A stretch of DNA of 64,000 bases from Stieleria magnilauensis (GTDB lineage: Bacteria; Planctomycetota; Planctomycetia; Pirellulales; Pirellulaceae): contig CP036432.1 of the NCBI GenBank assembly GCA_007753675.1, positions 10,139,381 to 10,203,380 of the forward strand, read 5' to 3'. This document shows positions 30,655 to 40,689 of the stretch, one piece after another. A model generated the notes under the pieces. The model did not search any database, was not told the DNA's origin, and saw nothing but the letters and a program-made list of their open reading frames with translations. The position numbers were made by a program, and so were the translations under genes. Within the stretch, counting starts at the first letter, position 1. Each line of letters opens with the position of its first letter.

Positions 30655-31446
30655 ATGAATTGCCAAGCATGTCCTAAGAGAGCCAAGCTGCCGGTAAATC
30701 ATAAGCGGTATATCGCGGCTGCCTTTCTGCTCATCGTTGCCATAGGTGTCCCTCAATCGGATTGCCGAGCTGGGTTGATCGGAGGCCTAACGGAACTCGT
30801 GAATGACTCCACCTTGAAGCGATTGACGGCGGAATTTTGGATCAAAGCACAATACGACCCGACTGGTGGTACGTTTGTCGGTCCCAAAGACTTGGACTTC
30901 GTCGAGCTGGATATCGTCAAAACCAAGTTCAATTCGACATTTTTGGTCGATGACGATTCAAACCCACTCAGTTACAAGAAGGTGAAGCTCGATCCGGTGG
31001 ACCACTTTGTTGACTGGCGAGACGCCACGCCGATGGACTACCAACAGTTCGGATTCAACGACACCTTCCCGTCTCGCGCTTTGCTGGAGGGATACGGCCC
31101 TCTAAATGCCACCGCATTTGAGATGCAAGACAATGTCAAATTCCAATTTGGAATTCTCACGTTTGACTACTCGGGGCTGACCATCAACACCGGCGACACC
31201 TTCACGCTCGACATTACCGGAGATTTGGAAGCGAGCGGTCTCTACACAACCAATGCAGTGGTTTCTGATCCGGGAGATCCCGGAGGAACGGTACCGATTA
31301 ACTTTGAGTTTGATGCCGGTCTCGGACCGAGCGTGCAATCATATACCTTCGGTGCCACACAAAAGCCCGTCATCCCTGAACCAGGCAGCGGAGCGATCTT
31401 TCTCGGTTTGGCTTGCTTGACGTTGACCTCATTTCGTCGACGCTAG
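30655..31446 (+). CDS. PEP-CTERM sorting domain protein
   Basis: 263 residues. An N-terminal signal peptide is visible (basic KR, then AAAFLLIVAIGV, with a DCRA cleavage-like site near residue 35). The C-terminus has the PEP-CTERM layout: a VIPEPGSG motif, a short hydrophobic helix (AIFLGLACLTL) and an arginine cluster RRR. In known systems this tail directs export and exosortase/archaeosortase-type processing to the surface or matrix. The middle is beta-rich and not recognised. I chose the ATG at 30,655 over an upstream GTG (30,547) because the signal peptide starts right after it. No Shine-Dalgarno is seen. The next gene begins 3 bp after the stop, so the two are probably co-transcribed. 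Confidence 0.85.
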   Translation: MNCQACPKRAKLPVNHKRYIAAAFLLIVAIGVPQSDCRAGLIGGLTELVNDSTLKRLTAEFWIKAQYDPTGGTFVGPKDLDFVELDIVKTKFNSTFLVDDDSNPLSYKKVKLDPVDHFVDWRDATPMDYQQFGFNDTFPSRALLEGYGPLNATAFEMQDNVKFQFGILTFDYSGLTINTGDTFTLDITGDLEASGLYTTNAVVSDPGDPGGTVPINFEFDAGLGPSVQSYTFGATQKPVIPEPGSGAIFLGLACLTLTSFRRR

Positions 31447-31449
31447 ACC

Positions 31450-32295
31450 ATGGATTTAAAGCCTATCTTGAATCTGAATTCCTCGGTAATCCGCTTAGTG
31501 GTCATCACTTGCGGAATTGCCTCAATCGCATTCGGGTCTCGTTGCCGAGCCGAAGTCATCGCTCAGTTCGACTTTGACGGAAACAACTACGTTGTCGATA
31601 CCGCGAATCCATTGGGATCCAATACAGGATTGCAATTGTCAGGCGATCTTGGGCTAGTCGGCATCGCAGTAACGCAACTACAGTTCTCACCCGGTCTGGA
31701 TCCGACTGCCGCGCTTGGCTTTGGTGCCGCTGACTACAACAACGCCCTGGGCTTCAGCACGGATGTCAACAACGATCGCGATTTCTTGACCGCCGACCAG
31801 ACGGTTTTCTTTCAAGTTGAAGTGCAGTCGGGTTTTCTGCTCGACCTGGAGTCGTTTCGCTTTGACACGCTTAAGACGCGGGGCACAAATACCGACGACG
31901 CGCGGCTAACGTATTCGGTCTTTCTCAACCCGGCAGGCGATCCGTCGGTCGACGGACTGATCGGGGACTTCGACTTCTTACCGAACGGCAACGGCGCCCA
32001 TGACCACTTCGCCGATGGCGTTGCAGGCGCGGAGACCACCGGCCCGAGCTTTTCCACCGGACGCCATGCGGTCGGACCGATCGACCTGAGCGCCAATCAA
32101 AACCTGACCGGGACCCAAACCATCGCGATCCGATTGTACGGCAGCGCGGGCAACGGAAACGACCAGGACTTCGGCATCGACAACCTCGTCCTCCGCGGTC
32201 AAGTCACCGCGATCCCCGAACCCGCCTGCACCGCTGTGCTGCTGCTGGGCATCGCCGCATCGACCTGCCGCCGACGCCGGTCGAACGCCCTCTGA
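31450..32295 (+). CDS. PEP-CTERM sorting domain protein
   Basis: 281 residues. The N-terminus has a hydrophobic signal segment (VIRLVVITCGIASIAFG) ending in CRAE. The body, from FDFDGNNYVVDT to residue ~255, is beta-rich with DNDQDFGIDNLVLRG just before the tail; this resembles carbohydrate-binding-like ectodomains of other PEP-CTERM proteins, but no family is assigned. The C-terminus has AIPEPACT, a hydrophobic stretch (AVLLLGIAAS) and CRRRRS. It follows the preceding PEP-CTERM gene by 3 bp in the same direction. No exosortase gene is in this window, so sorting would depend on one elsewhere. Confidence 0.85.
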   Translation: MDLKPILNLNSSVIRLVVITCGIASIAFGSRCRAEVIAQFDFDGNNYVVDTANPLGSNTGLQLSGDLGLVGIAVTQLQFSPGLDPTAALGFGAADYNNALGFSTDVNNDRDFLTADQTVFFQVEVQSGFLLDLESFRFDTLKTRGTNTDDARLTYSVFLNPAGDPSVDGLIGDFDFLPNGNGAHDHFADGVAGAETTGPSFSTGRHAVGPIDLSANQNLTGTQTIAIRLYGSAGNGNDQDFGIDNLVLRGQVTAIPEPACTAVLLLGIAASTCRRRRSNAL

Positions 32296-32373
32296 CCGTC
32301 CGGACGCCGGCTTGATATCATTCGGGCGACTCGTTTGCATGGGGCTGACACCGCCCATCCACCGTCTTTCAGA

Positions 32374-33429
32374 GTGAATTCCGTGGCCCTCCGTTCCATC
32401 GTTTCGATTGTGCTGCTTGCCGGGTGTTTCGCCACCGCACTGTCCCCAGTCTCACCCGCAGTCTCGCCCGCAGACGAGCGCCCTCGATTGTTCGTGCTGA
32501 CCGACATCGGCGGTGACCCCGACGACCAACAGTCGCTCGTTCGGTTGATGGTCTACAGCAACGAATTCCAGATCGAAGGCCTCGTCGCCTCCGCCTCGGG
32601 AACGCCCGGGGAACTGAAAGTTGCCACGACCAGAACGGACATGATCCGCGAAACGGTGTCGGCCTACGGCAAGGTCCGCGGCAATCTGCTGCGACACGCC
32701 CGGGGTTGGCCCGAAACCGAATCGTTGCTGAACGTCATCAAGTCCGGTAATCCGCAACGGGGCCGCCAGAACGTCGGCGAAGGCCATGACACGGAGGGGT
32801 CGGCGCTGTTGATCGAACGTGTCGACGCGGGATCCGCAGATCGCCCCTTGAACATCACGATCTGGGGCGGACAGACAGACCTGGCCCAAGCACTGTGGCG
32901 GGTTCGCAAGGATCGCGGCGCTGAGGGGTTGGCAGAATTCGTCAAGCGATTTCGCGTCTATGACATCGCCGACCAAGACAGCATCGCCGACTGGATGCAG
33001 TCCGAGTTTGCGGGGATGTACTACATGCTCAGCAAAGCCAAGGCGGGGACCGACAAACGCAATGCAACCTTTCGGGGTATGTATCTGACCGGCGACGAAT
33101 CACTGACCTCGCGAGAATGGATCGAGACGAACGTCCGCTCGACCGGCCCGCTCGGTCAACTCTATCCCACCAAAACCTGGACCAGTCCCAATCCTCACGG
33201 CTGCATGAAGGAAGGCGACACGCCTTCCTGGTTTTTCTTTTTGCCCCAAGGCCACAACGATCCCTCCGATCCCACGCAACCCGGCTGGGGCGGGCAATTC
33301 GCTCAGGCGGCTGACGGTTGGTATCGCGACGACCAACTGACAACGGACCCCCGCCTCAACGTCAGTCGATGGCGAGCCGAATTTCAAACCGATTTCGCGC
33401 TCCGCATGTCCTGGTGCAAGGGCCCCTGA
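32374..33429 (+). CDS. DUF1593 (Sde182-type) nucleoside-hydrolase-like putative lipoprotein
   Basis: About 351 residues. The N-terminal hydrophobic segment ends in the lipobox-like LLAGC, suggesting an outer-face lipoprotein. The mature part opens with RLFVLTDIGGDPDDQQS, the D-x-G-x-D-x-D-D-like motif of the nucleoside-hydrolase-like DUF1593/Sde182 N-terminal domain, followed by VEGLVASAS-like and WGGQTDLAQAL-like conserved blocks. Sde182 homologues act extracellularly on polysaccharide; the substrate here is unknown. No second C-terminal Sde182 domain is seen, so this is a single-domain form. There is no ATG in frame; GTG at 32,374 or 32,383 both fit, and a TTG lies at 32,335. It lies 78 bp after the PEP-CTERM pair and may share their transcript. 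Confidence 0.85.
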   Translation: MNSVALRSIVSIVLLAGCFATALSPVSPAVSPADERPRLFVLTDIGGDPDDQQSLVRLMVYSNEFQIEGLVASASGTPGELKVATTRTDMIRETVSAYGKVRGNLLRHARGWPETESLLNVIKSGNPQRGRQNVGEGHDTEGSALLIERVDAGSADRPLNITIWGGQTDLAQALWRVRKDRGAEGLAEFVKRFRVYDIADQDSIADWMQSEFAGMYYMLSKAKAGTDKRNATFRGMYLTGDESLTSREWIETNVRSTGPLGQLYPTKTWTSPNPHGCMKEGDTPSWFFFLPQGHNDPSDPTQPGWGGQFAQAADGWYRDDQLTTDPRLNVSRWRAEFQTDFALRMSWCKGP

Positions 33430-33560
33430 ACACGTTACTGGGCGGCGTGATTCGCTTGGCTGCGACGGTCTTGGCGACACCTGATCGGCGACATTTTCCC
33501 AGGTGGGGCCCGAAGGCTCACGCCCAATACCGCAAAATCGAGAAGCGACTTACCCAAAAA

Positions 33561-33683
33561 TGGCTCCCCTCTCCCCCGAACAAGCCTCTTGGTCGATTCG
33601 GATTGATCATGCGCGCCAAGTGATTTTAGTAAGCGAAAACGTTGCGACGAGTAGAGGCTTGTTTGGGGGAGAGGGGAGCCATC
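33561..33683. repeat. 30-bp inverted repeat between convergent genes
   Basis: Left arm 33,561-33,590 and right arm 33,654-33,683 are reverse complements over 30 bp with one mismatch, separated by 63 bp. The arms contain CCCCTCTCCCCC / GGGGGAGAGGGG. It sits between the convergent DUF1593 and SHOCT genes within a 330-bp gap (33,430-33,759) and could act as a two-way terminator or be a small non-autonomous mobile element. No target duplication was identified. Confidence 0.75.
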
Positions 33684-33759
33684 GTGTTTGATTTTCGTTT
33701 CTCGATTTAGCGGCATTGGCCTCGCGCCAATCGGCTGATCATCGTTGAGCGGTATCGCG

Positions 33760-34632
33760 TTACAGCCGCGCGAGCAATTCGCTCTTCTTGCTGGCGAATT
33801 CTTCGTCGGTGATGTAGCCCTTTTCTTTCAGCGAGCCGAGTCGCTCCAGGGTCTCAATCACGTCTTCACGCGACGGATGCGTCGCGGGCGCGTCATTGGA
33901 CGGATTTGTCGCGGCGACGTTTTCGGATCGGTTCTCTGGCGGCGGTGCGGCCGGACCGACGCTCATCGATGGCGCCGGTGCATTGGCCGGCGGGTGAATC
34001 GAACCGTCTCGCGAAACGACCGGCAGCGTCGACAAGTCGACCGTCCCGTACTGGCTGGTGAAGGTGATCGATTGCCCGCCGCCTTGCTGCTGGCTGAAGC
34101 CGCCGATCTGATGATCCAAGGTATCGTACACCCAGGGCGTCCCGCCGGTCGTGACGGCCAGCCGATGCGAATCGGCAAAGTACGCGTAGCGCAGACTGTT
34201 CTGTGATCCCACCGACGTCGGCGACCCGAGTTCTTTCGGCCACCAATTCGTCGACGGATCGGGCACGAACAGACTGTTGGACGAGCCCATCTGACCGCTC
34301 GCCTGAGCCTGGGAACTCATCCCGTTTTGACTTTGAGATTGAAACGAACCACTAAACGGCGTCGATTGATGGTTGGCCAATTCGTTGGAAATGTCATTGC
34401 ACAGGTTGTCGACCAGGCATTTGAGATTGTTGTTGAACAGGTCGCTGACCATGGTCATCCCGCCGCGCATCCATTGACCGGAGCCGCAGAATTCGGGATG
34501 GCTGAACTGGGCCATCGTTCCGTTGCCGTTGTAAACGGCGATCAACATGTGGGTCACCGCGTCGTTGGAAAGGCCGTAACGGTTGGCGAGTGACTGGACG
34601 ATTTGTTGTCCCGTCGGGGAGAGGTTTGGCAT
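33760..34632 (-). CDS. SHOCT domain-containing protein
   Basis: 290 residues. The C-terminal ~35 residues (VIETLERLGSLKEKGYITDE then EFASKKSELLARL) are a clear SHOCT domain, a short oligomerisation-like helical module. The N-terminal ~90 residues start with SPTGQQIVQSLANRYGLS and contain a conserved-looking GMTMVSDLFNNNLKCLVDNL block. The middle is Ser/Gln-rich and then carries WWPKELGSPTSVGSQNSLRY and ITFTSQYGTVDLSTLP. No signal peptide is seen, so it is probably cytoplasmic. Function is unknown. The start at MPNLSP is preferred to an upstream in-frame ATG at 34,725 because that extension looks non-coding. It converges with the DUF1593 gene. Confidence 0.85.
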   Translation of the reverse strand: MPNLSPTGQQIVQSLANRYGLSNDAVTHMLIAVYNGNGTMAQFSHPEFCGSGQWMRGGMTMVSDLFNNNLKCLVDNLCNDISNELANHQSTPFSGSFQSQSQNGMSSQAQASGQMGSSNSLFVPDPSTNWWPKELGSPTSVGSQNSLRYAYFADSHRLAVTTGGTPWVYDTLDHQIGGFSQQQGGGQSITFTSQYGTVDLSTLPVVSRDGSIHPPANAPAPSMSVGPAAPPPENRSENVAATNPSNDAPATHPSREDVIETLERLGSLKEKGYITDEEFASKKSELLARL

Positions 34633-34956
34633 CTTTGTGCAAGGGTTGGAAATGGTGTCCTGCCGGGGAAATCCCCCGTCAGACTGGGGAACCGCTCGCG
34701 TCGCCGGCCTTGGAATCATTTCCACAAACGCAAGTGTTCAGAGATCGAACGAACTCCAGAGCCTAGCAGATCGACAACAAAAATGAATGTCCCTATTTGA
34801 GCCGGATCGTCGATTATTTGCCCGGCCCACGGTACGAGTGGGCTGTGAGTGAATGAGCCGAAGCCGCTCGCCGCGGGCCCAGTGGTGACGGCGCTTGGGA
34901 TTTAGGGCATCACACGCCACTGGCTAACGCCACGTGCTGAAATGCATTTCAGCGAG
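34633..34956. other. Intergenic region with 18-bp perfect palindrome
   Basis: This 324-bp spacer lies upstream of the SHOCT gene and downstream of the DUF1552 gene. A perfect palindrome, gctgaaatgcatttcagc, lies at 34,936-34,953, just past the DUF1552 stop, and may be its terminator stem although no T-run follows. Nothing else is evident. Confidence 0.5.
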
Positions 34957-36300
34957 CTACAGCTTGATCACACCGTTGCTGTCGCCGAACTGCTGTGCGT
35001 CGGCGCCCATTTGCTGCATCATCCAGACGTACAGATTGCACAGCGGCGTGCCGTTTTCGTACTTCAAATGACGCCCGGTCTTGATCCGCCCGGCCGCGGA
35101 TCCGGCCAGCAAAATCGGCAGATCGTCGTGGTTGTGGCGGTCACCGTCGCTGATGCCACTGCCGTAAACAATCATGCTGTTTTCCAACAGCGTCCGGCTG
35201 CCTTCGCGGACGCTACGCAACCGCCCCAGCAGATACGCGAAACGGTCCAGGTGATAGCGATTGATCGTTGCGATCTGTGTTTGCTTGTGCGCGCTCTTGC
35301 CGTGGTGCGACAACTCGTGGTGCCCCTCGCTCACGCCGATCTCTTTGTAACTTCGATTGCTGCCGGCATTGGTGAACATGAACGACAGGATCCGCGTGCT
35401 GTCGGTTTGAAACGCCAACGTGACCATGTCCATCATCAGATCGCTGTGCTTGTCCAATTCCCGCGGTACACCGCTGGGGCGCGGGTAATCCGGAACACCG
35501 CTCTCATCAAACCTCAAACGCTCCGCGCCGCCGAGCCGTTTCTCCACGTCGCGGACGGCATACAGGTACTCGTCCAACTTGCGACGATCCACGGCCGGCA
35601 GGGCTTGATGCAATCGCTTGGCGTCTTCGAGTGCGAAATCGAGCACACTTTTGCGAAACAGTTCGCGTTTCGTTTTCGCCTGTTTGGTTTCCTTGACGCT
35701 CTTTCCGGCAAACAGCCGATCGAACACCGCCCCGGGATCAATCTCCTTGGCCATCGGGTTGGTCGGGCCACGCCAAGACATGTTGGATGCGTAAGCACAG
35801 CTGTACCCGCTGTCGCAATTGCCCGCCTGGGCGCTGGCTTCGAGCCCGAGTTCCAGCGACGCGAATCGCGATTGGTCGCCGACAGACTTGGCGGTCGCTT
35901 GATCGACCGAGATACCATTTTGGATGTCTGCGCCGTTGGTTTTACGGGGATGGGCGCCCGTCAAAAACGCGGCCACGCTGCGGGCATGATCGCCGCCGCC
36001 GTCGCCGTGGGCGCGAGCCCCGTCGAGCGTCAACCCGCTCAACACATTGACGTCGTCGCGAAAGTCGGCGATCCGCTCGAGCGTCGGCGACAGATCGTAT
36101 TTGTAACCCGCCTTCTGTGGCGTCCAGTCCGGCATGTGCATACCGTTGGGCACATAAAAGAATGCCATCCGAAGCGGCGGACGGGTGCGTGCTTCGGCGG
36201 CCGACAACAGACGACTTGATGACATCACATCCAACAGCGGCAAGGCCAGCGAAACGCCGGCGCCACGCAATACGGTTCGTCGAGAAAGGGTCTTGGGCAT
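34957..36300 (-). CDS. DUF1552 domain-containing protein with Tat signal
   Basis: 447 residues. The N-terminus MPKTLSRRTVLRGAG carries a twin-arginine (SRRTVLRG) signal, with the hydrophobic SLALPLLD following, so folded export is likely. The body matches DUF1552: MAFFYVPNGMHMPDWTPQ near the start, LSGLTLDGARAHGDGGGDHA, then SLELGLE, SCAYASNMSWRGP, the HHELSHHGK block and a YGSGISDGDRHNHDDLPILL block with many His/Asp residues. The family is related to DUF1501-type sulfatase-like proteins; biochemical role is not established. The start at 36,300 places it 4 bp after the stop of the DUF1592 gene, a typical planctomycete two-gene operon. An upstream in-frame start at 36,339 would overlap that gene. 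Confidence 0.93.
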   Translation of the reverse strand: MPKTLSRRTVLRGAGVSLALPLLDVMSSSRLLSAAEARTRPPLRMAFFYVPNGMHMPDWTPQKAGYKYDLSPTLERIADFRDDVNVLSGLTLDGARAHGDGGGDHARSVAAFLTGAHPRKTNGADIQNGISVDQATAKSVGDQSRFASLELGLEASAQAGNCDSGYSCAYASNMSWRGPTNPMAKEIDPGAVFDRLFAGKSVKETKQAKTKRELFRKSVLDFALEDAKRLHQALPAVDRRKLDEYLYAVRDVEKRLGGAERLRFDESGVPDYPRPSGVPRELDKHSDLMMDMVTLAFQTDSTRILSFMFTNAGSNRSYKEIGVSEGHHELSHHGKSAHKQTQIATINRYHLDRFAYLLGRLRSVREGSRTLLENSMIVYGSGISDGDRHNHDDLPILLAGSAAGRIKTGRHLKYENGTPLCNLYVWMMQQMGADAQQFGDSNGVIKL

Positions 36301-36304
36301 CGGA

Positions 36305-38605
36305 TTACTCTCGGAAACCTTGTTTCTGGAAGGGGTCACTTTGAATGATGGCGGCGATCAGATAGGCGAAGCGGTCGTCGTGCTCACGACACTCGCTGAC
36401 AATCGTGTCGATCGCGCATTTGTCATAAAACTCGGTGCCGCGGCCGATCGCATAGATCAACAATTTCTCGGCCAGACAGCGAACGAATTGCTCTTTTCGA
36501 GAACCGGCCAACAGCCGACGCAGATCATCCACTCCATCGAACGCGGTCCCATCGGGGAACACGCCGGAGGCATCGATCGGGTCGCGGCCTTCCTTCATGC
36601 GCCAGCGTCCCACGGCGTCAAAATTTTCCAGCGCAAAGCCGAGCGGATCCATCATGTTGTGGCACGTCGCACAGGCCGGGTTCTGGCGATGTTGCTCCAT
36701 CCGTTCTCGCAACGTGCCGACCAATTCGTCACGTTGCAATTCGGGAACATTGGGCGGCGCCGGCGGTGGCGGTGTATTGAGCAGGTTGTCCAGCACCCAT
36801 TTCCCACGCTTGACCGGACTGGTGCGGGTCGGATTACTGGTCACCGTCAACACACTGGCGTGCGTCAGCAATCCGCCACGCGGTGTCCCGGCCAGCGACA
36901 CCTTGCGAAATCCGTCACCATCAACACCCGCGATCCCGTAAAACTCCGCCAGCGGCTGATTCAGATACGTGAAATCCGCATCCAGCAGCGTGGTCACGGG
37001 CAGGTTCTCCCGCATCACGGCGGCAAAAAACGTCAGCGTCTCGCGCATCATCAACTTGCGAATCTGATCGTTGAACCCGCGATACACCTTGGTGTCGGGA
37101 TCGACGTTTTCCAAGTTGCGAATCTGCAACCATTGCGAGGCAAAATTCTCGACGAACTGGTTGGCACGTCGGTCCTGGATCATCGACGCGATCTTTCTCA
37201 ATAACACGTTCGGATCTCGGATCGTACCGCGATGGGCCATCATCAACAGTTCATCGTCGGGCATGCTGCTCCACAGGAAGTACGAAATCCGCGTCGCCAG
37301 TTCGTAATCGGTGATCAGCGGCATCGATCCATCGGGCCCCGGCGATTGCGGCCGCTCGACCTTGAACAAAAACGATGGCGAAACGAGCACGGCGCCGATC
37401 GCGACTTGGATGCTTTCTTCGAAGCTTCCGTCCGCATCACGCACTTGAGCGGCGAGTGCGGAGAGCCGATCAACTTCCCAGTCGCTGGCCGGTCGACGGA
37501 ACGCGCGACTGGCAAACCGGGACAGGACAGCACGTGTCGCCTGGTCGACGGTCACGTCTTTGGACGGCGTGACAAAAATGATCTTCTGATGACTCGGTGG
37601 AATCTTGGACGCGTCGATCGAAACACTTCGGGTCTCGGTTCCCGCCAACTTCACGTGGTGCAAGTGGAAATTTCGATCCGCCACGTTCTTCTGGTAGTAG
37701 TCATTGATGAAACTGATTTTGATCGTGCGTTTGCCTTTTCCCAAACGCATCGGAATCTTGAATTCCTGGGGCTCGTGATTGGGGATTTCGATCACGGTCG
37801 GTCGACGCCCCCAATCGATCTCCGCCTTGACCGGTTCGTCCCCTCCCTGATCACCGCCGGCCATCAGCGTCAGCTGGTACATCCCGCCGAACGGCAGCGT
37901 GACCTCCAACGAAACGGTGCCGTGGGAGGCGAGAATGAGTGGCACACGGGATCCGAACTTTTCGGCACCGACCAACGACGCGGGGCCGCGTTCGATCTCG
38001 TACAACTCCGGCGGCGGTGGCGTGTAGATCGCTTCGCCGGCAATCTGCAACGCCGCATCGACGTACTTTTCCATCAACAACGGGGGCAGCGAGAGCACGT
38101 CACCGATGTTGTCGAATCCGTACCCCACATCGTCGCCGGGGAAATCCGCCGCCGGCGTGTAGTCGACGCCCGTCAAATCACCAATGGTGTTCCGATATTC
38201 GTCACGGTTGAGCCGGCGCAAGGCGACCCGACCGGCGTTGGGATTCTGGACACAATCGACCGCATTGGCCACCGCATCGATCATCCGCACCATCCGCTGC
38301 CGCGTCTCAGAATCCAGCTCCGGGCCGTCTTCGGGCGGCATCGTTCCCAAACGCAAATGGGCGATCGCCTGCCCCCAACGGGTCCGATTGGTCTGCAAAC
38401 TGGTGGCGCGGTCGTCGCTGGCCAAGTCAATTTCGCTGCCGGAATCGTGACAGTCGTAACAATACGTGCGAAGCAACGGCAGCAAATGGGTTCTGAAGTT
38501 GGCTTCACGGGCCGCCGAATCCGCCCGACAGGGGGACGCCGCAAACACCAGCACCATCAACGTCACGTGAGGCAGAAACGTCGAAAAAGGCCGGCGGAGA
38601 AACAT
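36305..38605 (-). CDS. DUF1592/DUF1588/DUF1585 protein with cytochrome c-like motifs
   Basis: 766 residues with a signal peptide ([16 protein letters not shown]). Domains in order: PSCyt1-type segment with heme-type CYDCH near residue 49; DUF1587 ([18 protein letters not shown]); a ligand-binding-like insert near 200-330; DUF1595 ([20 protein letters not shown]); DUF1592 ([20 protein letters not shown]); DUF1588 ([20 protein letters not shown]) with a second CATCH motif; DUF1585 at the C-terminus ([17 protein letters not shown]). The architecture is characteristic of Planctomycetes. It is presumed periplasmic and electron-transfer related, with polysaccharide or lignin-like degradation often suggested but unproven. 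It is followed after 4 bp by the DUF1552 gene. The region before its ATG is C-rich with no Shine-Dalgarno. Confidence 0.93.
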   Translation of the reverse strand: MFLRRPFSTFLPHVTLMVLVFAASPCRADSAAREANFRTHLLPLLRTYCYDCHDSGSEIDLASDDRATSLQTNRTRWGQAIAHLRLGTMPPEDGPELDSETRQRMVRMIDAVANAVDCVQNPNAGRVALRRLNRDEYRNTIGDLTGVDYTPAADFPGDDVGYGFDNIGDVLSLPPLLMEKYVDAALQIAGEAIYTPPPPELYEIERGPASLVGAEKFGSRVPLILASHGTVSLEVTLPFGGMYQLTLMAGGDQGGDEPVKAEIDWGRRPTVIEIPNHEPQEFKIPMRLGKGKRTIKISFINDYYQKNVADRNFHLHHVKLAGTETRSVSIDASKIPPSHQKIIFVTPSKDVTVDQATRAVLSRFASRAFRRPASDWEVDRLSALAAQVRDADGSFEESIQVAIGAVLVSPSFLFKVERPQSPGPDGSMPLITDYELATRISYFLWSSMPDDELLMMAHRGTIRDPNVLLRKIASMIQDRRANQFVENFASQWLQIRNLENVDPDTKVYRGFNDQIRKLMMRETLTFFAAVMRENLPVTTLLDADFTYLNQPLAEFYGIAGVDGDGFRKVSLAGTPRGGLLTHASVLTVTSNPTRTSPVKRGKWVLDNLLNTPPPPAPPNVPELQRDELVGTLRERMEQHRQNPACATCHNMMDPLGFALENFDAVGRWRMKEGRDPIDASGVFPDGTAFDGVDDLRRLLAGSRKEQFVRCLAEKLLIYAIGRGTEFYDKCAIDTIVSECREHDDRFAYLIAAIIQSDPFQKQGFRE

Positions 38606-38945
38606 GGGGGCGGGAGCGGAGACGATGGTCGAAACAAAAAGTTCAAGGGCGATGCATCCATTCTACCTCATCAGAAACGCCGCACGCCGCACGCCGCAAC
38701 AAGGTGCTCAGCAATCTGTCGACGGCGGTCCGTGTTTCGCCTCGTGCGCACCGCGTGGTCCGCCGACGGAGCGTGCATTCACCTGGCCATCGAGCCGGTG
38801 GCGCAATCTGATAGACTACCGCCCCGTCTGCGGCGTGTGGATTGAATCGCATCACACGCAGGGTCAGCCGGTTGGCTGCAACCGACAGGCCCCCACCTCG
38901 TCTCGGCGATCAAATTGCATCGCGAACGATCTGAATCAAGGAATC
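38606..38945. other. Divergent promoter region
   Basis: This 340-bp spacer separates the leftward DUF1592 operon from the rightward enolase-superfamily gene and presumably holds both promoters. A short tandem of the 7-mer cgccgca (three units) is visible near 38,680. No gene or clear operator was found. Confidence 0.45.
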
Positions 38946-40313
38946 ATGAAACCCACCGACATTCGCATCACCGGCGTCCGAACCAGTTACGAGCACCACG
39001 ATTACCGGACGACGATGAAGTTCGGCGGCATGCCCGTCGATAAAGCCACGGTGTTGAACGTGGAGTGTGATGTCGTCACCCGCGATGGAAAAACGGCCAC
39101 CGGATTCGGTTCCATGCCGCTGTCGAACATCTGGGCATTCCCGTCGCGTGAGATGAAATACGACCAGACCCTGGCCGCAATGACCACACTGGCCGGGCGC
39201 TGCGAAACGATCACGGGCGAGTACACCGAATTCGGACACCCGGTCGACCTGGGCATGGCGTTGGAGGAACAGTATCTGGCGGCGGCCGCTGAGGTCAGCG
39301 GCGAACTCAAGTTGGTCCAACCGATCCCGATGCTGGCCACGATGGTCACCGCCAGCCCCTTTGACGCGGCGATCCACGACGCGTTTGGCAAAGTCCACGG
39401 CAAGAATTGTTTTCAAACCTACGGCCAAGACTTCATGAGCCGTGACGTCGGTGCGTACCTGGGCCCGGACTACGCCGGAGACTGGATCGGAGATTTCTTG
39501 CTGGACAAGCCCAAGCCGCGGATGCCGCTGTACCATTTGGTCGGCGCGCTCGATCCACTCGACGACAATGAATTGCAGAAACCCACCGGCGATGGATTGC
39601 CCGACACGTTGCCCGAGTGGATTCGATACAACGGTCTGACGAACCTGAAACTGAAACTCAACGGCGACGACGTCAATTGGGACCTGGAACGGATCGTCAA
39701 AGTCGATCGCATCGCCGCAGAAACCCAGGCCACACTCGGCGTCGACACCTGGTATTACTCGCTGGACTTCAACGAGCGCTGCCCACACGTCGATTACTTG
39801 ATCGAGATGTTGGAAAAACTTCGCGAGCGGACGCCGAAAGGATTTGACCGCGTGCAATACATCGAACAGCCGACGGCGCGCGATCTGAAGGCGCATCCGG
39901 AGAACAAGATGCACGAAGCGGCGAAGCTCAAGCCGGTCGTGATCGATGAATCGTTGACCGATCTGGAATCGTTGATGCTGGCCCGCGAGATGGGTTACAC
40001 CGGGGCGGCGCTCAAGGCGTGCAAGGGACAGTCGCAATCGATGTTGATGGCCGTTGCCGCACAGAAACTGGGGCTGTTTTTGTGCGTGCAAGATTTGACT
40101 TGCCCGGGCGCCTCGCTGATTCACTCGGCCGCCATCGCCGCCCACGTCCCCGGCGTCGCCGCGATCGAATCGAATTCGCGTCAGTATTGCCCGAAGGCGA
40201 ATCTGCCGTGGGAAGACAAGTTCCCGGGGATCTTCGTCGTGCGAGACGGATCGATGGACACCAGCTGCCTCAACGGCGTTGGCCTGGGCGCCGTCCCGGA
40301 CGGCGCGATGTGA
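38946..40313 (+). CDS. Enolase-superfamily (mandelate racemase/muconate lactonizing-like) protein
   Basis: 455 residues, no signal peptide, so cytoplasmic. The N-terminal capping domain is residues ~1-130. The barrel shows the expected catalytic layout: a K-x-K motif in [10 protein letters not shown] (~234-237), a metal-ligand D-x-N motif in YSLDFNE (~273), a second ligand in YIEQPTARD (~306) and a third in VVIDESL (~335). These features support an abstracted-alpha-proton reaction on a carboxylate sugar-acid-like substrate, but the substrate cannot be read. The ATG at 38,946 has AAGGA three bases before it, closer than usual. An open frame extends further upstream but lacks family similarity. 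It is divergent from the DUF1592 operon. Confidence 0.92.
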   Translation: MKPTDIRITGVRTSYEHHDYRTTMKFGGMPVDKATVLNVECDVVTRDGKTATGFGSMPLSNIWAFPSREMKYDQTLAAMTTLAGRCETITGEYTEFGHPVDLGMALEEQYLAAAAEVSGELKLVQPIPMLATMVTASPFDAAIHDAFGKVHGKNCFQTYGQDFMSRDVGAYLGPDYAGDWIGDFLLDKPKPRMPLYHLVGALDPLDDNELQKPTGDGLPDTLPEWIRYNGLTNLKLKLNGDDVNWDLERIVKVDRIAAETQATLGVDTWYYSLDFNERCPHVDYLIEMLEKLRERTPKGFDRVQYIEQPTARDLKAHPENKMHEAAKLKPVVIDESLTDLESLMLAREMGYTGAALKACKGQSQSMLMAVAAQKLGLFLCVQDLTCPGASLIHSAAIAAHVPGVAAIESNSRQYCPKANLPWEDKFPGIFVVRDGSMDTSCLNGVGLGAVPDGAM

Positions 40314-40422
40314 CAGCCAGCGACGCGGCACCATCAAGCCACCGGCTATTTCGCATCGGTCCTACAGGTCGATGGTCACCCGACCGATGTCCGGAAACAA
40401 AGCCGTCGGACGATCGGAGACG

Positions 40423-40689
40423 GCGGGTAAAAAACTTTGAGAGGTAAGAAAATTGCCGACGATCAAGGATCGCAGCCGGAATTCATGTTCTTACCTCCGA
40501 AATCTTCTTACCTTTTTCCAGCGGCCGATTCGGGAAAGAGTGGCAAAACATTGGGGCAAAACAACTCCAGATCCTAATCGTCTTGCCCCGCATCGTTTTG
40601 CCCCCTGCTCGTTCTCGATTTTCACTCCACCGGACACATCGACGCCCGAATTCAGAATCAGCACACCGGCGCCGAGGTTGCATCGACCG
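40423..40689 (+). repeat. Dispersed ~265-bp intergenic repeat, copy 1
   Basis: The sequence matches 47,158-47,426 in the same orientation, about 90% identical by eye. It contains two internal inverted pairs: GAGGTAAGAA / TTCTTACCTC near its left end and GGGGCAAAAC / GTTTTGCCCC in the middle. No transposase frame is inside it. It looks like a non-autonomous mobile or REP/MITE-like element. Confidence 0.85.

Noticed and set aside
34942-37204. Plus-strand frames of 425 and 339 codons opposite the DUF1552/DUF1592 operon
   Set aside because: No recognisable motif; the minus strand encodes both families completely.
37232-38845. 537-codon plus-strand frame opposite the DUF1592 gene
   Set aside because: The translation is Arg/His-rich without motifs, whereas the opposite strand encodes a complete DUF1587-DUF1592-DUF1588-DUF1585 protein.
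38910-40337. 475-codon minus-strand frame opposite the enolase-superfamily gene
   Set aside because: Shadow of the plus-strand gene, which keeps all enolase-superfamily catalytic residues.
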